Shown here: piece by piece, positions 25,438-33,498 of the stretch
Layout: each line of letters starts with the position of its first letter
How positions within the stretch are numbered: the first letter of the stretch is position 1
Assembly (NCBI RefSeq): GCF_023920705.1
Contig: NZ_CP094657.1
Coordinates: 1,922,001 to 1,986,000 of the forward strand
Direction of reading: 5' to 3'
DNA: 64,000 nt
Source of the DNA: Acinetobacter sp. XS-4
Lineage (GTDB): Bacteria > Pseudomonadota > Gammaproteobacteria > Pseudomonadales > Moraxellaceae
The notes under the pieces: model-generated
What the model saw: only the letters and a program-made list of their open reading frames with translations
Told to the model about the DNA's origin: nothing
The model's database searches: none
Made by a program: the position numbers and the translations under genes

Positions 25438-26310
25438 GTGAAAAAGATAATTTTAGCAACTGTAATGGGTTTCAGTGGAGTAAGTAGTGCTTTTGCAGAG
25501 TGCTCCTATAGCTTTGATGCAACCTTACAGGATTTGAAAGCATTAGAAGCAGCAGTAGGTGGAAGTACATCAAATTACCGTTATATTGAGAAGGTTGCCA
25601 ATGTAAATAGTACTAATCAATCTGGTTATGATCTTATAAATTATTACTCAAATAAAAATATTGATTTATATTTAGCTTCTAAAAAGTATGCTCAATTTAA
25701 AACCCAGTATCATCTTAAAACTCCAGATAATGTTATTTTAGTGGATAAACCTATTGTTACTTCTAATATCTTTGTCCAAGAATTTGTTTTTGATGTTAGT
25801 AATTTGCAAGTCAATCTTGGTACTACTTCGCAAATTTATAATTACGGTTTTTTAGTCACGGGTTCTTCTCAGAGCAAAATAGAATTAGCCTTAAATGTAA
25901 TTTTTGTTAAAGCAAATAATTATTCAGGCGCGATAAATGGTAATTCTATTACTGTGTTGGGTGTAACTAATAAATCAGATGGTACAGGTTATCTAGCACC
26001 TTTAAGTGCCGCTAGCACAAATATTCCTGTACAAATACCAACTGATGGAAAGGTCAGAGTAGGCATTTATGTAAACCAAAATAGCAAACAAGTTGGTTAT
26101 GTAATTAATGGTACTAACTATGGCTATCTAAATATTGTTATGGAAAACAAATTAAGTAATATCAGCTTTACTGGTGTAATTAATCAAAATCCATTTGCTA
26201 ACTCTGCTTTAACTGGGAAAAGTGTAGGCCTTCAATTGATTACAGATAAATCTAAAATGCAGTTTACTTATCCTACTGGAGCCAAGGATATTTGTGGGGT
26301 AGCCTTGTAA
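25438..26310 (+). CDS. secreted hypothetical protein, 290 aa
   Basis: A GTG start (AGGATAACGCC just before it) opens a signal peptide, KKIILATVMGFSGVSSAFAE. The mature part is beta-rich with Asn/Ser/Thr-rich repeats-like text (LNVIFVKANNYSGAINGNSI, VQIPTDGKVRVGIYVNQNSK) and one Cys at each end (AECSYSF, KDICGVAL), possibly a disulphide. This pattern recalls secreted adhesin- or pilus-type beta sandwiches but no family can be named. It is inserted between holin and endolysin, a typical place for a cargo gene. A strong terminator follows. Confidence 0.6.
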   Translation: MKKIILATVMGFSGVSSAFAECSYSFDATLQDLKALEAAVGGSTSNYRYIEKVANVNSTNQSGYDLINYYSNKNIDLYLASKKYAQFKTQYHLKTPDNVILVDKPIVTSNIFVQEFVFDVSNLQVNLGTTSQIYNYGFLVTGSSQSKIELALNVIFVKANNYSGAINGNSITVLGVTNKSDGTGYLAPLSAASTNIPVQIPTDGKVRVGIYVNQNSKQVGYVINGTNYGYLNIVMENKLSNISFTGVINQNPFANSALTGKSVGLQLITDKSKMQFTYPTGAKDICGVAL

Positions 26311-26343
26311 AAAGCAAATTGAATTAACTAATTTTTCTCAATA

Positions 26344-26365
26344 GCCGCCTTCGGGCGGTTTTTAT
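26344..26365 (+). terminator. terminator after secreted protein
   Basis: AGCCGCC and GGGCGGTTTTTAT: the stem CCGCC/GGCGG with loop TTCG is followed by five T residues. Typical Acinetobacter prophage terminator. Confidence 0.8.
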
Positions 26366-26459
26366 CTAAACTCAATTTATTACTTTTATGTTAAAAAGTG
26401 ATTTCAATCACATTATTTATCCTAGAATCCTTAGTTTTACTGATTGAATTACGGTTTTT

Positions 26460-26906
26460 ATGGGAAATTTAAGAATTTTGGGTGAAACGCTAGAGAATGC
26501 AGAAATATTAAAGGATGTTCAATATCATATTAAGGACAAGAGATTACCAATATCACTAAAAGATGATTTGAATAAACAGGTTATCGAGGTTGAAAAATAT
26601 TTTGGTGAAACTGAGTTTGGAAAACTTGAGCTTAAGAAAAATAAGATCAATGTTTGGACAGGGATTCTTGCTGTTCCTGTATTGATTTACTGTGTTGCCT
26701 TATTCTTAAGTCGATACATACACAACTTTGGAATCAATATTGATGTGGATATGATGAACCATATGTTATTTGACAACATATTTAAGTATATATGGGTAGT
26801 CATTCTTTATGCTGCAGTATTCTTCGGATTGATTGGTTACTTTTATTTACTTAACAATAAAAGCAAACAATTAATTGAAAAGAATGTAGAAAGACTTCTT
26901 AGCTAA
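26460..26906 (+). CDS. small two-helix membrane protein, 148 aa
   Basis: An N-terminal soluble part with amphipathic helices (GETLENAEILKDVQYHIKDK, LNKQVIEVEKYFGETEFGK) is followed by two membrane segments: WTGILAVPVLIYCVALFL (about residues 70-88) and YIWVVILYAAVFFGLIGYF (about 115-133). A basic end follows. The ATG at 26460 has no obvious ribosome site. A terminator (AAACCTCG / CGAGGTTT, 26926-26950) follows at once. No family recognised. It is inside the lysis module and could modulate lysis or superinfection, but that is only inferred from position. Confidence 0.55.
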   Translation: MGNLRILGETLENAEILKDVQYHIKDKRLPISLKDDLNKQVIEVEKYFGETEFGKLELKKNKINVWTGILAVPVLIYCVALFLSRYIHNFGINIDVDMMNHMLFDNIFKYIWVVILYAAVFFGLIGYFYLLNNKSKQLIEKNVERLLS

Positions 26907-26970
26907 ATAAATTTTGAAAAGCCTTAAACCTCGCATTAGCGAGGTTTTTTATTACCTAGAGGAAACTGAA

Positions 26971-27513
26971 ATGAATATTGAACAATATCTTGAAGAACTC
27001 ATCAAGCGTGAAGGTGGTTATGTAAATAACCCCGGAGATCGTGGCGGTGCAACTAAGTACGGCATTACTGAAGCAGTTGCTCGAGCAAACGGATTTAAAG
27101 GAAACATGAAGGACTTGCCGCTTGATATGGCTAAGTCTATTTATCGCAAAAACTATTGGACGGCTCCGCGTTTTGACCAGGTGAATGCCGTTTCTTCTGC
27201 AGTTGCTGAGGAGCTTTTAGATACTGGCGTAAATTGTGGTACCGGTTTTACGAAACCTCTTTTACAGCGTGCACTAAACTTATTGAATAACCAGAGTAAA
27301 GCAGGTTGGCCAGACCTTACGGTCGATGGAATTTATGGACCAGCTACTTTAAATGCTCTTAAAATCTATTTGGCCAAACGTGGTAAAGAAGGTGAGAAAG
27401 TCCTTGTGCAAGTTCTTAATATTATGCAAGGGCAACGTTACATCGAAATTTGTGAGCAAAATCCCACGCAAGAACAATTTTTCTATGGCTGGATCAGCAA
27501 TCGTATCTCCTAA
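26971..27513 (+). CDS. GH108 N-acetylmuramidase endolysin
   Basis: A 180-residue phage lysozyme of the GH108 family: LIKREGGYVNNPGDRGGATK, with the catalytic Glu of REGG, then YGITEAVARANG. The C-terminal PG_binding_3-type domain includes DTGVNCGTGF and NPTQEQFFYGWISNRIS. ATG at 26971 is chosen since AGAGGAAACTGAA lies directly upstream; an earlier in-frame start overlaps the terminator before it. The enzyme hydrolyses peptidoglycan glycan chains at lysis. The last 20 codons are duplicated at 28960-29034, so this locus was the insertion point for cargo genes. Confidence 0.9.
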   Translation: MNIEQYLEELIKREGGYVNNPGDRGGATKYGITEAVARANGFKGNMKDLPLDMAKSIYRKNYWTAPRFDQVNAVSSAVAEELLDTGVNCGTGFTKPLLQRALNLLNNQSKAGWPDLTVDGIYGPATLNALKIYLAKRGKEGEKVLVQVLNIMQGQRYIEICEQNPTQEQFFYGWISNRIS

Positions 27514-27834
27514 AATGAAAGTCTTTCATTGTAAACGCTAAAATATTGCTTCAGTCATCACATTGCTGTGCAACCTGAGAAAAGGAGGCGCAGCTCAAAT
27601 AATTAATAGTATTTTTAGTATGAAATTCAAGCCATGACTTATAATTAATATTTATTGGTAAAACATAGCAAATTTTAAGAATTAAATGGTTTAAAACATA
27701 TTTAATAATAATTATTTTTTTAGTATTGATTTGTAAGGTTTTTTTTAAATATCTGCTGAAAAATTTTTGAAGAATATTTTTAAGTTATTTAAAAGGATAT
27801 TATAAATTTTAACTTTTAAAAAAATAGGTAACCA

Positions 27835-28782
27835 GTGAAAAAATTAATTCTTTTTTTTCTATTATTAGCTGCTAATCATACTTTCGCTGCAACAGTTAGT
27901 ATTGACTTAACTAATGGTAATTTTATCAGAAATGATGCGTATAGTGTTGTTACTTCTACTCAAGAACAATGTACACAATTGGATAATTCGGGAATCGGAA
28001 GAACAGTTTGGGTTGAAGTAAATTTAAATGGTTACTCATATAAGGAATGTATACGGTATTATTCTGCTGGATTACTCGAAAACCAAACCAATAATAGAGC
28101 AATTGCGTATTTTTCTGGTGATGTAGCAGTTGTAGGAGACAACGAACTAACATTCTATACTAGCAAAAAACCACAGGACATGGTTAATAATGCTGTCACT
28201 GAGTCAACAGCGTTATATAATTTCCCATATATATTTGTAGCTCGTCCAGGAATTTATGGATCATCTGGTGTACATAATGGTGCTAGAAAACCATTAGAAT
28301 CTCTATTAATGTCTGAAGCATTAAACAAAATTAAGCAAAGACATCAAATCCTTAACTATGTGTTAGTTGGACATAGTGGTGGTGGTCATATTGTATCTGC
28401 CTTATTATCAAAAAGGACTGATATATTATGCGCTGTCCCAAGTTCAGCCCCTTCATCACCAAAAATACTGGCTGAAGCATTGGGGAAGACACCTGACCCA
28501 AGACTATTTGAAGCTGTAGATGCGATAACTGCACTTACACCAAAGCACCCAGCGAATAGAGTATTTGTAGTAGGGGATTTAAATGACCGTATTGTGCCTT
28601 GGGTTTCTCAAAAGGTACTTCATGACAAGTTGATTCAATTATCTTGGACGTCAAATATCATAAATTTACAAGCAATTGACGGATCTCATCACGATGTGGC
28701 TGCAAAAGCTAAAAAGATTGCAGGGATGTGTGCAAGAGGGCTGTCTACTTCAAATATTTTAGATCAAAGTGCTGGTCTTTAA
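27835..28782 (+). CDS. secreted alpha/beta hydrolase
   Basis: A 315-residue protein starting with GTG and a signal peptide (KKLILFFLLLAANHTFAA). The nucleophile elbow is clear: NYVLVGHSGGGHIVSALL, with Ser in GHSGG at about residue 183. Near the end VVGDLNDRIVPW supplies the likely acid and GSHHDVAAKA the catalytic His. An esterase or lipase-like activity in the periplasm or outside the cell is probable; the substrate is unknown. The gene is flanked by the complete GH108 gene and by a copy of its 3' end, which marks it as cargo. The 320 bases before it (27514-27834) hold only decayed sequence. Confidence 0.8.
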   Translation: MKKLILFFLLLAANHTFAATVSIDLTNGNFIRNDAYSVVTSTQEQCTQLDNSGIGRTVWVEVNLNGYSYKECIRYYSAGLLENQTNNRAIAYFSGDVAVVGDNELTFYTSKKPQDMVNNAVTESTALYNFPYIFVARPGIYGSSGVHNGARKPLESLLMSEALNKIKQRHQILNYVLVGHSGGGHIVSALLSKRTDILCAVPSSAPSSPKILAEALGKTPDPRLFEAVDAITALTPKHPANRVFVVGDLNDRIVPWVSQKVLHDKLIQLSWTSNIINLQAIDGSHHDVAAKAKKIAGMCARGLSTSNILDQSAGL

Positions 28783-28959
28783 TGTGACGGGATTAAAGAG
28801 GAATATTTTATCTTGCATATTTTGGTTAATATCCCTGAAACCATAAGACTTACTTTTTTCAATTAAAATAATAATGCAATTGTAGGTATCTGTGTAGAAA
28901 ACTTCTGAGGGGCTTATATAAATCAGGAATTATTTGAATTGTAGGCCCTACACCTTGGT

Positions 28960-29034
28960 ACTGGAATCTATGAACGTAATCCCACGCAAGAGCAATTCTT
29001 TTATGGTTGGATCGCTAATCGGGTTTTACTATGA
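28960..29034 (+). pseudogene. remnant of a second GH108 endolysin gene (3' end)
   Basis: The frame ending at TGA 29032-29034 reads GIYERNPTQEQFFYGWIANR followed by VLL. It matches the end of the endolysin at 26971-27513 (NPTQEQFFYGWISNRIS) almost residue for residue. Everything upstream of it is missing. It is followed by an overlapping small lipoprotein gene, the original neighbour. Confidence 0.8.
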
Positions 29035-29129
29035 AGTTTCTGGTTTTGCTGTGTATTCTGTTATCTGGTTGCACAGCTCACACTATAAACAACAATATTC
29101 ATGTTGGAATATGTGTAAAAGCCCTCTGA
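29031..29129 (+). CDS. Rz1-like small lysis lipoprotein
   Basis: A 32-residue peptide, MKFLVLLCILLSGCTAHTIN followed by NNIHVGICVKAL. It starts in an ATGA overlap with the endolysin remnant. The lipobox LSGC puts the lipid-modified Cys at residue 14. Size, lipoprotein signal and position after an endolysin gene fit spanin subunits of Rz1 type or related phage lipoproteins. It is very short and may be truncated: a terminator hairpin (29118-29139) overlaps its last codons. Below the usual size for gene callers. Confidence 0.45.
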   Translation: MKFLVLLCILLSGCTAHTINNNIHVGICVKAL

Positions 29130-29139
29130 TGAGGGCTTT
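29118..29139 (+). terminator. terminator of lysis module
   Basis: AAAGCCCTC and GAGGGCTTT form a 9-bp stem with loop TGAT followed by ATTATT. The same stem sequence recurs after the beta-lactamase gene at 30148-30169, which suggests that the two ends were copied. Confidence 0.8.
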
Positions 29140-29255
29140 ATTATTGAATGCATTTAAGTTTTTGAATAATGGCTAAAAAAACATTTGATTAACTTAATAA
29201 TAAAACTTCTAGTTGTATACTTCATAGCGCTTAATTCTTAATATATGGATGCAAA

Positions 29256-30113
29256 ATGAAATCGTTCTTGAAATCTATTATGACTGTTGTTTTGTTCGGT
29301 TCTTCGATGTCAGTAACAATGGCTGCTACCCTTGAAGAGCAGGTCAAAACACTATCTGAAAAGGGTTGGCAGATTGGTGTATCTATCTTGAATATGGACG
29401 ATAAATTGATTTCTATCAATGGAGATAAACGCTTTCCGCTAGATAGTACTGTAAAAGCTCTTGCTTGTGCAAATGTGTTGGCGAAAGTTGATGCAAAAAA
29501 ACTGACTTTAGATCATTCAAAAATGATTCAAGAAAAAGACCTCGTTACTTATTCGCCAATTGTCAAAGATTATGTGAATAAAAAACTAACAATCAAACAA
29601 GCGTGTGAAATCACAACTGCATACAGTGATAATACAGCAGCAAATTTTGCAATAAAAGTTGGAGGTGGACCTGTAGGCTTAACATCATTCATGCGTTCAA
29701 TTGGTGATGAAGTTACAAGATCAGATAGATATGAACCAGATCTTGTCATTAATCCCGAAGGTGATATTCGAGATACAACTAGCCCTAATGCTATGAATGC
29801 TAGTATGAAAAAGTTATTAACGGGTAATGTACTGTCTGAAGCATCAAAACAACAACTAAAAGAATGGATGATAGGAAACAAAGTAGCTGACAATATGTTA
29901 AGGGCCGCTTTGCCTAAAGGATGGAAAATTGCAGATCGTACGGGTGCCAGTGATTATGGTGTTAGAGGTCTAACATCAATGGTATGGTCGGAAACTCACG
30001 CACCTGTATTTATCAGCATTTATGTGAGAAAGAGTGAAACTTCCTTAGATGAACGCTCAGAAGTTATTAAACTTTTAAGTGATCTTATTGTACAAGAGCA
30101 TCTGAATAAATAA
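29256..30113 (+). CDS. class A beta-lactamase, carbenicillinase-like (RTG variant)
   Basis: A 285-residue protein with signal peptide (SIMTVVLFGSSMSVTMAA). Active-site elements: STVK at residues 64-67 (Ser70/Lys73 in standard numbering), SDN at 124-126, omega loop RYEPDL with the general-base Glu at 160, and RTG at 228-230. Arg in place of Lys234 is the mark of carbenicillinases (CARB/PSE; RTG types and possibly SCO-like). Asn170 of most enzymes is Val here, which is unusual. It would hydrolyse penicillins in the periplasm. TATACT (29216-29221) is a plausible -10. It lies among phage lysis genes, which implies transfer by phage. The exact named variant cannot be given without comparison. Confidence 0.9.
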   Translation: MKSFLKSIMTVVLFGSSMSVTMAATLEEQVKTLSEKGWQIGVSILNMDDKLISINGDKRFPLDSTVKALACANVLAKVDAKKLTLDHSKMIQEKDLVTYSPIVKDYVNKKLTIKQACEITTAYSDNTAANFAIKVGGGPVGLTSFMRSIGDEVTRSDRYEPDLVINPEGDIRDTTSPNAMNASMKKLLTGNVLSEASKQQLKEWMIGNKVADNMLRAALPKGWKIADRTGASDYGVRGLTSMVWSETHAPVFISIYVRKSETSLDERSEVIKLLSDLIVQEHLNK

Positions 30114-30147
30114 GGATGCAGATAGTTTGGAACTGATAGAAATCGTA

Positions 30148-30169
30148 AAAGCCCTCAAGTGAGGGCTTT
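30148..30169 (+). terminator. terminator after beta-lactamase
   Basis: AAAGCCCTC and GAGGGCTTT with loop AAGT. The stem is identical to the one at 29118-29139. Confidence 0.8.
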
Positions 30170-30250
30170 AGTAATTTATTAGATGATCGAAAGAGTAGTT
30201 ATCTAAAGTGCCTTCCTAATTTGTCTTATTTCTTATAAAAGTACTTTTAG

Positions 30251-30310
30251 TTGACAAATTTTAATTTTAGCAATAAAAGTTGGTTGACAGATCTAAAAAA
30301 TAGCAATAAA
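30251..30310 (+). promoter_or_regulatory. tandem 33-bp promoter/operator repeat
   Basis: TTGACA, eleven bases, then TAGCAATAAA occurs twice (30251-30277 and 30284-30310), exactly 33 bases apart or about three helical turns. Each TTGACA could be a -35 box, with weak -10 elements (TAAAAG, TAAATT) 17 bases later. The layout suggests an autoregulated promoter for the 205-aa/ImmA-IrrE gene pair that begins at 30356, with the XRE protein as the candidate binder. Confidence 0.55.
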
Positions 30311-30355
30311 TTAAACCTAACCCAACATTTCACCATTTATTGCGGATAAATTTTT

Positions 30356-30973
30356 ATGGAATGGCGTCATCCTTCTGATTTTGAACCACAGTTAACTGAT
30401 GAGGTTATCAGTTTCTTCGCTCAACATATGTTGAATATCTATAGAGATATTCTCTATCTACTTAGCACTGAAGATGATTCAAATTATGGGCGTGGAACAA
30501 GTATTTTTGATCGTACCCATAATCGTTTTTTAAATTTGATCATGACAAAACAATGCCCAGTAGATGTTCATTTGGTAAATGGGTCTTTAAAGTTTATTTT
30601 CCAAATCGGAAGCGCGACAATCAGATTTTTAAAAGATGACTTCGAGAATCCAAAGAAAAAGAAATACTTTATGCAGCAATTGCAGAGTATGAGTTTATTT
30701 CCTCTTGATGATCAGCAGCCTCACTATTGGCGTTTTATCTTAAATGAACCAAAAACATTAGATGATGAACCATTGGTGATATTTGTAGGTTATAACTTGG
30801 CAAATGAGGTCGTGGCATATTGGGATTCTAGTAGCATTGCCGGCTTGAATCATATTCATTTAATTGAGCCTGAGACACCTAAACCAGTAGAATTAGGTTC
30901 ACCATTAGTTGAAGATCCTGATATGGATAATGAAAAAGAAGATGACGATGATTCCGAAGCTGTAAACAACTAA
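30356..30973 (+). CDS. hypothetical protein with acidic tail, partner of XRE-ImmA/IrrE protein
   Basis: A 205-residue soluble protein of unknown family. The body is alpha/beta (ISFFAQHMLNIYRDILYLLS, VHLVNGSLKFIFQIGSATI, PLVIFVGYNLANEVVAYWDS). The last 25 residues are strongly acidic (EDPDMDNEKEDDDDSEAVNN), as seen in some DNA-mimic or antitoxin-like proteins. It is 17 bases upstream of the XRE-ImmA/IrrE gene and clearly co-transcribed. The pair may be a toxin-antitoxin or phage-defence unit in which the metallopeptidase cleaves a regulator. This is inference from arrangement alone. Confidence 0.6.
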   Translation: MEWRHPSDFEPQLTDEVISFFAQHMLNIYRDILYLLSTEDDSNYGRGTSIFDRTHNRFLNLIMTKQCPVDVHLVNGSLKFIFQIGSATIRFLKDDFENPKKKKYFMQQLQSMSLFPLDDQQPHYWRFILNEPKTLDDEPLVIFVGYNLANEVVAYWDSSSIAGLNHIHLIEPETPKPVELGSPLVEDPDMDNEKEDDDDSEAVNN

Positions 30974-30990
30974 TTGTAAGATGAATAGCC

Positions 30991-32088
30991 ATGAACACAC
31001 AGTTTAATGGTTTGGAGCTAAAGCTTCTTAGACAATTCAATGAATTATCTTTAGAAGAATTAGGTGGCAAGCTAGACTATACACGTCAATATCTTCATAA
31101 AGTTGAAACTGGGCAAACTCAACCCAATGATCAATTTATTGATAAAATGGCGCATTTTTTTAATGTGCCACAGTCGTTTTTTATGCAACTAAAACCTGTT
31201 TTACAGGAAGAGCAGATTCATTTTAGAAGTAACCGCACAGCAAAAAATTCTTATAAACAGATCGTTATTGCTAGAGGAGAGTACATAAAGCGATTAACTG
31301 AATACTTGGATTCAAAGCTACGATTACCAAAATATGATATCCATAATTCAGATGATGAACCTGTTTCTCAAGATATGGTCATTGAGTCTATTGCTGAAAA
31401 ATGTCGTGAAAAGTGGGGACTAGGATTAGGGCCGATAAGTAATATGGTTCGTCTTTGCGAATTACATGGCATTATCGTAACTACATTCCCTTCGGTATCA
31501 AATGAAGTAGATGCCTTATCATTAGCTACAAAGCGTCCGATTTTTGTACGCAATGAAGCAAAAGAAAGTATTTGCCGTCAGCGTTTCGATCTGGCTCATG
31601 AGCTTGGCCACCTTGTACTTCATGATGGTATTGTTACTGGAGACCGATTAACAGAATCTCAGGCCAATCATTTTGCTTCTGCTTTGCTAATTCCTCAAGT
31701 CATGATGCGTACGCACTTTCCGACTTGGTACAAAAATGGTCGTTATAACTGGACTAAGTTGAGTGAGTTTAAACAAACTTGGAAGGTAAGTAAGGCAGCC
31801 ATTTTATATCGTGCTAAACAATTGGGTTTATTGACGCAAGAGCAATACACTAGTGGAGTGATCTACCTGAAGAAAACAGGTGAGGCAATTACGGAGAAAG
31901 AAGATCACTTAATTTCTAAGGAGAAGCCTGAACTCCTTCAAGCTTGCTTTGTTATGCTCGCAAAAAAGAAAATCTTTGCTGAAGATATTGCTACTGAATT
32001 GAATGTAAACGCAGATTTTCTTGAAAATTTAGTTGGATTAGATATTCCAAGAAGACCTAAGCTGAGAATTGTAGAAGAAAGTGCTTAA
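30991..32088 (+). CDS. XRE-type HTH protein with ImmA/IrrE metallopeptidase domain
   Basis: A 365-residue protein. Residues about 8-62 form an XRE helix-turn-helix (LKLLRQFNELSLEELGGKLD, YTRQYLHKVETGQTQPN). Residues about 175-260 carry the ImmA/IrrE zinc-peptidase motif FDLAHELGHLVLHDG (HExxH) and the following ESQANHFASALLIP, where the Glu may complete the site. The C-terminal part looks like a second helical region. Family members cleave repressors or regulate stress and mobile elements. It forms an operon with the preceding 205-aa gene, ends in an overlapping hairpin (32078-32099), and probably represses its own tandem-repeat promoter. Confidence 0.88.
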   Translation: MNTQFNGLELKLLRQFNELSLEELGGKLDYTRQYLHKVETGQTQPNDQFIDKMAHFFNVPQSFFMQLKPVLQEEQIHFRSNRTAKNSYKQIVIARGEYIKRLTEYLDSKLRLPKYDIHNSDDEPVSQDMVIESIAEKCREKWGLGLGPISNMVRLCELHGIIVTTFPSVSNEVDALSLATKRPIFVRNEAKESICRQRFDLAHELGHLVLHDGIVTGDRLTESQANHFASALLIPQVMMRTHFPTWYKNGRYNWTKLSEFKQTWKVSKAAILYRAKQLGLLTQEQYTSGVIYLKKTGEAITEKEDHLISKEKPELLQACFVMLAKKKIFAEDIATELNVNADFLENLVGLDIPRRPKLRIVEESA

Positions 32089-32099
32089 GGGCACTTTCT
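32078..32099 (+). terminator. terminator overlapping end of XRE-ImmA/IrrE gene
   Basis: GAAAGTGC and GCACTTTC form a stem around TTAAGG at the stop codon, followed by TTTTATTTG. It would serve the pair ending at 32088 and could also act on the convergent gene ending at 32120. Confidence 0.7.
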
Positions 32100-32119
32100 T
32101 TTATTTGTACAATATATTT

Positions 32120-32914
32120 TTATTTTTTTCCATTAATAGCTTTATTGTACTCATCATTAATTTTACTTTTTATTGCTTTGTAACCAGATAAGTCATGCTT
32201 TTCCTTATCATATAAATCTAAACCAAAATCAACTCTGAAACCATTATAAATAGTTCCAATAATATAAGCTAATTTTTCAAATTCTCCCAGTATATACTCA
32301 CCAAACTCTTTTTGTTTATTGTATAGACTAGTTGCTTGTATTGTTAGGTTGGATTCTAATTGTGAATGTATTCTAAATAACCTTTTTAGGCTATTTTCTA
32401 TACTAATTTCCTCCTTAGAGTTAGATGCATTGGATAGTTCTATTTGTAATTTTTTAATATCTTTAATAATTTCATTAAATTCAGCATTTAAATCACTTAG
32501 ATGAATTTGTTGTTTTGTTAAAGGTAATTTGTTGATAATAATGTAATTAATCAAATTTCTAAAGTGTAAACTTAACTCTCCAACTTTTATAGATATTTCA
32601 ATATCACTTATCAATTCTAGTTTTTTAAGCTTCTTTGTTAAACCTTTTTGAAATTCATTGAAAGAATCTAAGGATTCAGCTTGGGAGACACTCCCTAGAA
32701 TAATTTCAAATTCAACTATCGAATCTACAGCATCTAAATATATTTCTTTTCTCAGATTAAATTTTCTTTCCCTATCTTTATCCATTAAATCAAAATTAAT
32801 TTTTTTATCATTGTTTCTAGAGTTATAAAAATTTGTAATTAAAACACCTGTCAAAGTAGATATAGCACCCGCGATACCAACTACTGCTGTCCAATTGAGA
32901 TTATAGAAATCCAA
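32120..32914 (-). CDS. membrane-anchored coiled-coil protein, 264 aa
   Basis: One N-terminal membrane helix (WTAVVGIAGAISTLTGVLIT, residues 8-27), followed by a long helical, charged cytoplasmic part (MDKDRERKFNLRKEIYLDAV, KKLKKLELISDIEISIKVGE, LQIELSNASNSKEEISIENS). No family motif is visible. Proteins with this design occur both as phage superinfection-exclusion factors and in defence islands, but neither role is shown here. AT-rich. It lies convergent to the XRE-ImmA/IrrE gene, 110 bases before an Arc-type repressor gene on the same strand. Confidence 0.55.
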   Translation of the reverse strand: MDFYNLNWTAVVGIAGAISTLTGVLITNFYNSRNNDKKINFDLMDKDRERKFNLRKEIYLDAVDSIVEFEIILGSVSQAESLDSFNEFQKGLTKKLKKLELISDIEISIKVGELSLHFRNLINYIIINKLPLTKQQIHLSDLNAEFNEIIKDIKKLQIELSNASNSKEEISIENSLKRLFRIHSQLESNLTIQATSLYNKQKEFGEYILGEFEKLAYIIGTIYNGFRVDFGLDLYDKEKHDLSGYKAIKSKINDEYNKAINGKK

Positions 32915-33023
32915 ACCTTTTCCCTTTATATCTATTTTGTATTTAATATAATTTTAAGTTAGTTTTACATTTTTTCTAAAACTATAAAACTAACTTAAAT
33001 ATTTGTTTAAACTCTAACTAAAG

Positions 33024-33488
33024 TTAGTTTTCTTCAGTTTTTTTTGATGGGTGTACATAATGATCTTCAACAATCAACCAACCAAGACTTTTTTTACCAT
33101 TATCTACAACGTCAATATGATTGTTGCCTTTATAAACCAGAACGTCTTTATTAAAAAACTTCAATGAATTCCAGAAAGAAGAGTTACTCAAAACTTCCAG
33201 AGATAGATGGATATCATCACGAAGACTTGAAAGTTCCTGTGTGTAATCCAAATCAAGTGTATTCAGCAATTTCCCATAAATGACACGCTTTTTACCATCT
33301 TTTAATGGGATTATTTTAACATCGGCTTGTGAGGTGTTATTTGTGGTTGTAGTTGCTAGAAAACTTTCCTCAAGACGAAAGACAGCCTCCGCAGTAATTG
33401 TTCGCCCATTATCAAATGCGGCTTTCTCAATTTTTTCTTTTAGTTCTACTGGAACACGAAGGTTCATCTGGGGATCATTACGCGCCAT
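33024..33488 (-). CDS. Arc/MetJ-type ribbon-helix-helix DNA-binding protein
   Basis: A 154-residue protein. Residues 1-50 are an Arc-like ribbon-helix-helix: NDPQMNLRVPVELKEKIEKA, then AFDNGRTITAEAVFRLEESF. The remainder (VIYGKLLNTLDLDYTQELSS and VDNGKKSLGWLIVEDHYVHP) is an extra domain found in phage Arc-family proteins. It is divergent from another, minimal ribbon-helix-helix gene at 33601. Between them stand a perfect 22-bp palindrome and three iterons that are good operator candidates. Probable role: prophage regulatory switch with the antirepressor downstream. Confidence 0.8.
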   Translation of the reverse strand: MARNDPQMNLRVPVELKEKIEKAAFDNGRTITAEAVFRLEESFLATTTTNNTSQADVKIIPLKDGKKRVIYGKLLNTLDLDYTQELSSLRDDIHLSLEVLSNSSFWNSLKFFNKDVLVYKGNNHIDVVDNGKKSLGWLIVEDHYVHPSKKTEEN

Positions 33489-33498
33489 GTGAAATCCA

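Noticed and set aside
28934..29176. Plus-strand frame of 80 codons after the hydrolase gene
   Set aside because: It crosses the endolysin remnant in the wrong frame. The real contents are the GH108 tail and the small lipoprotein gene.
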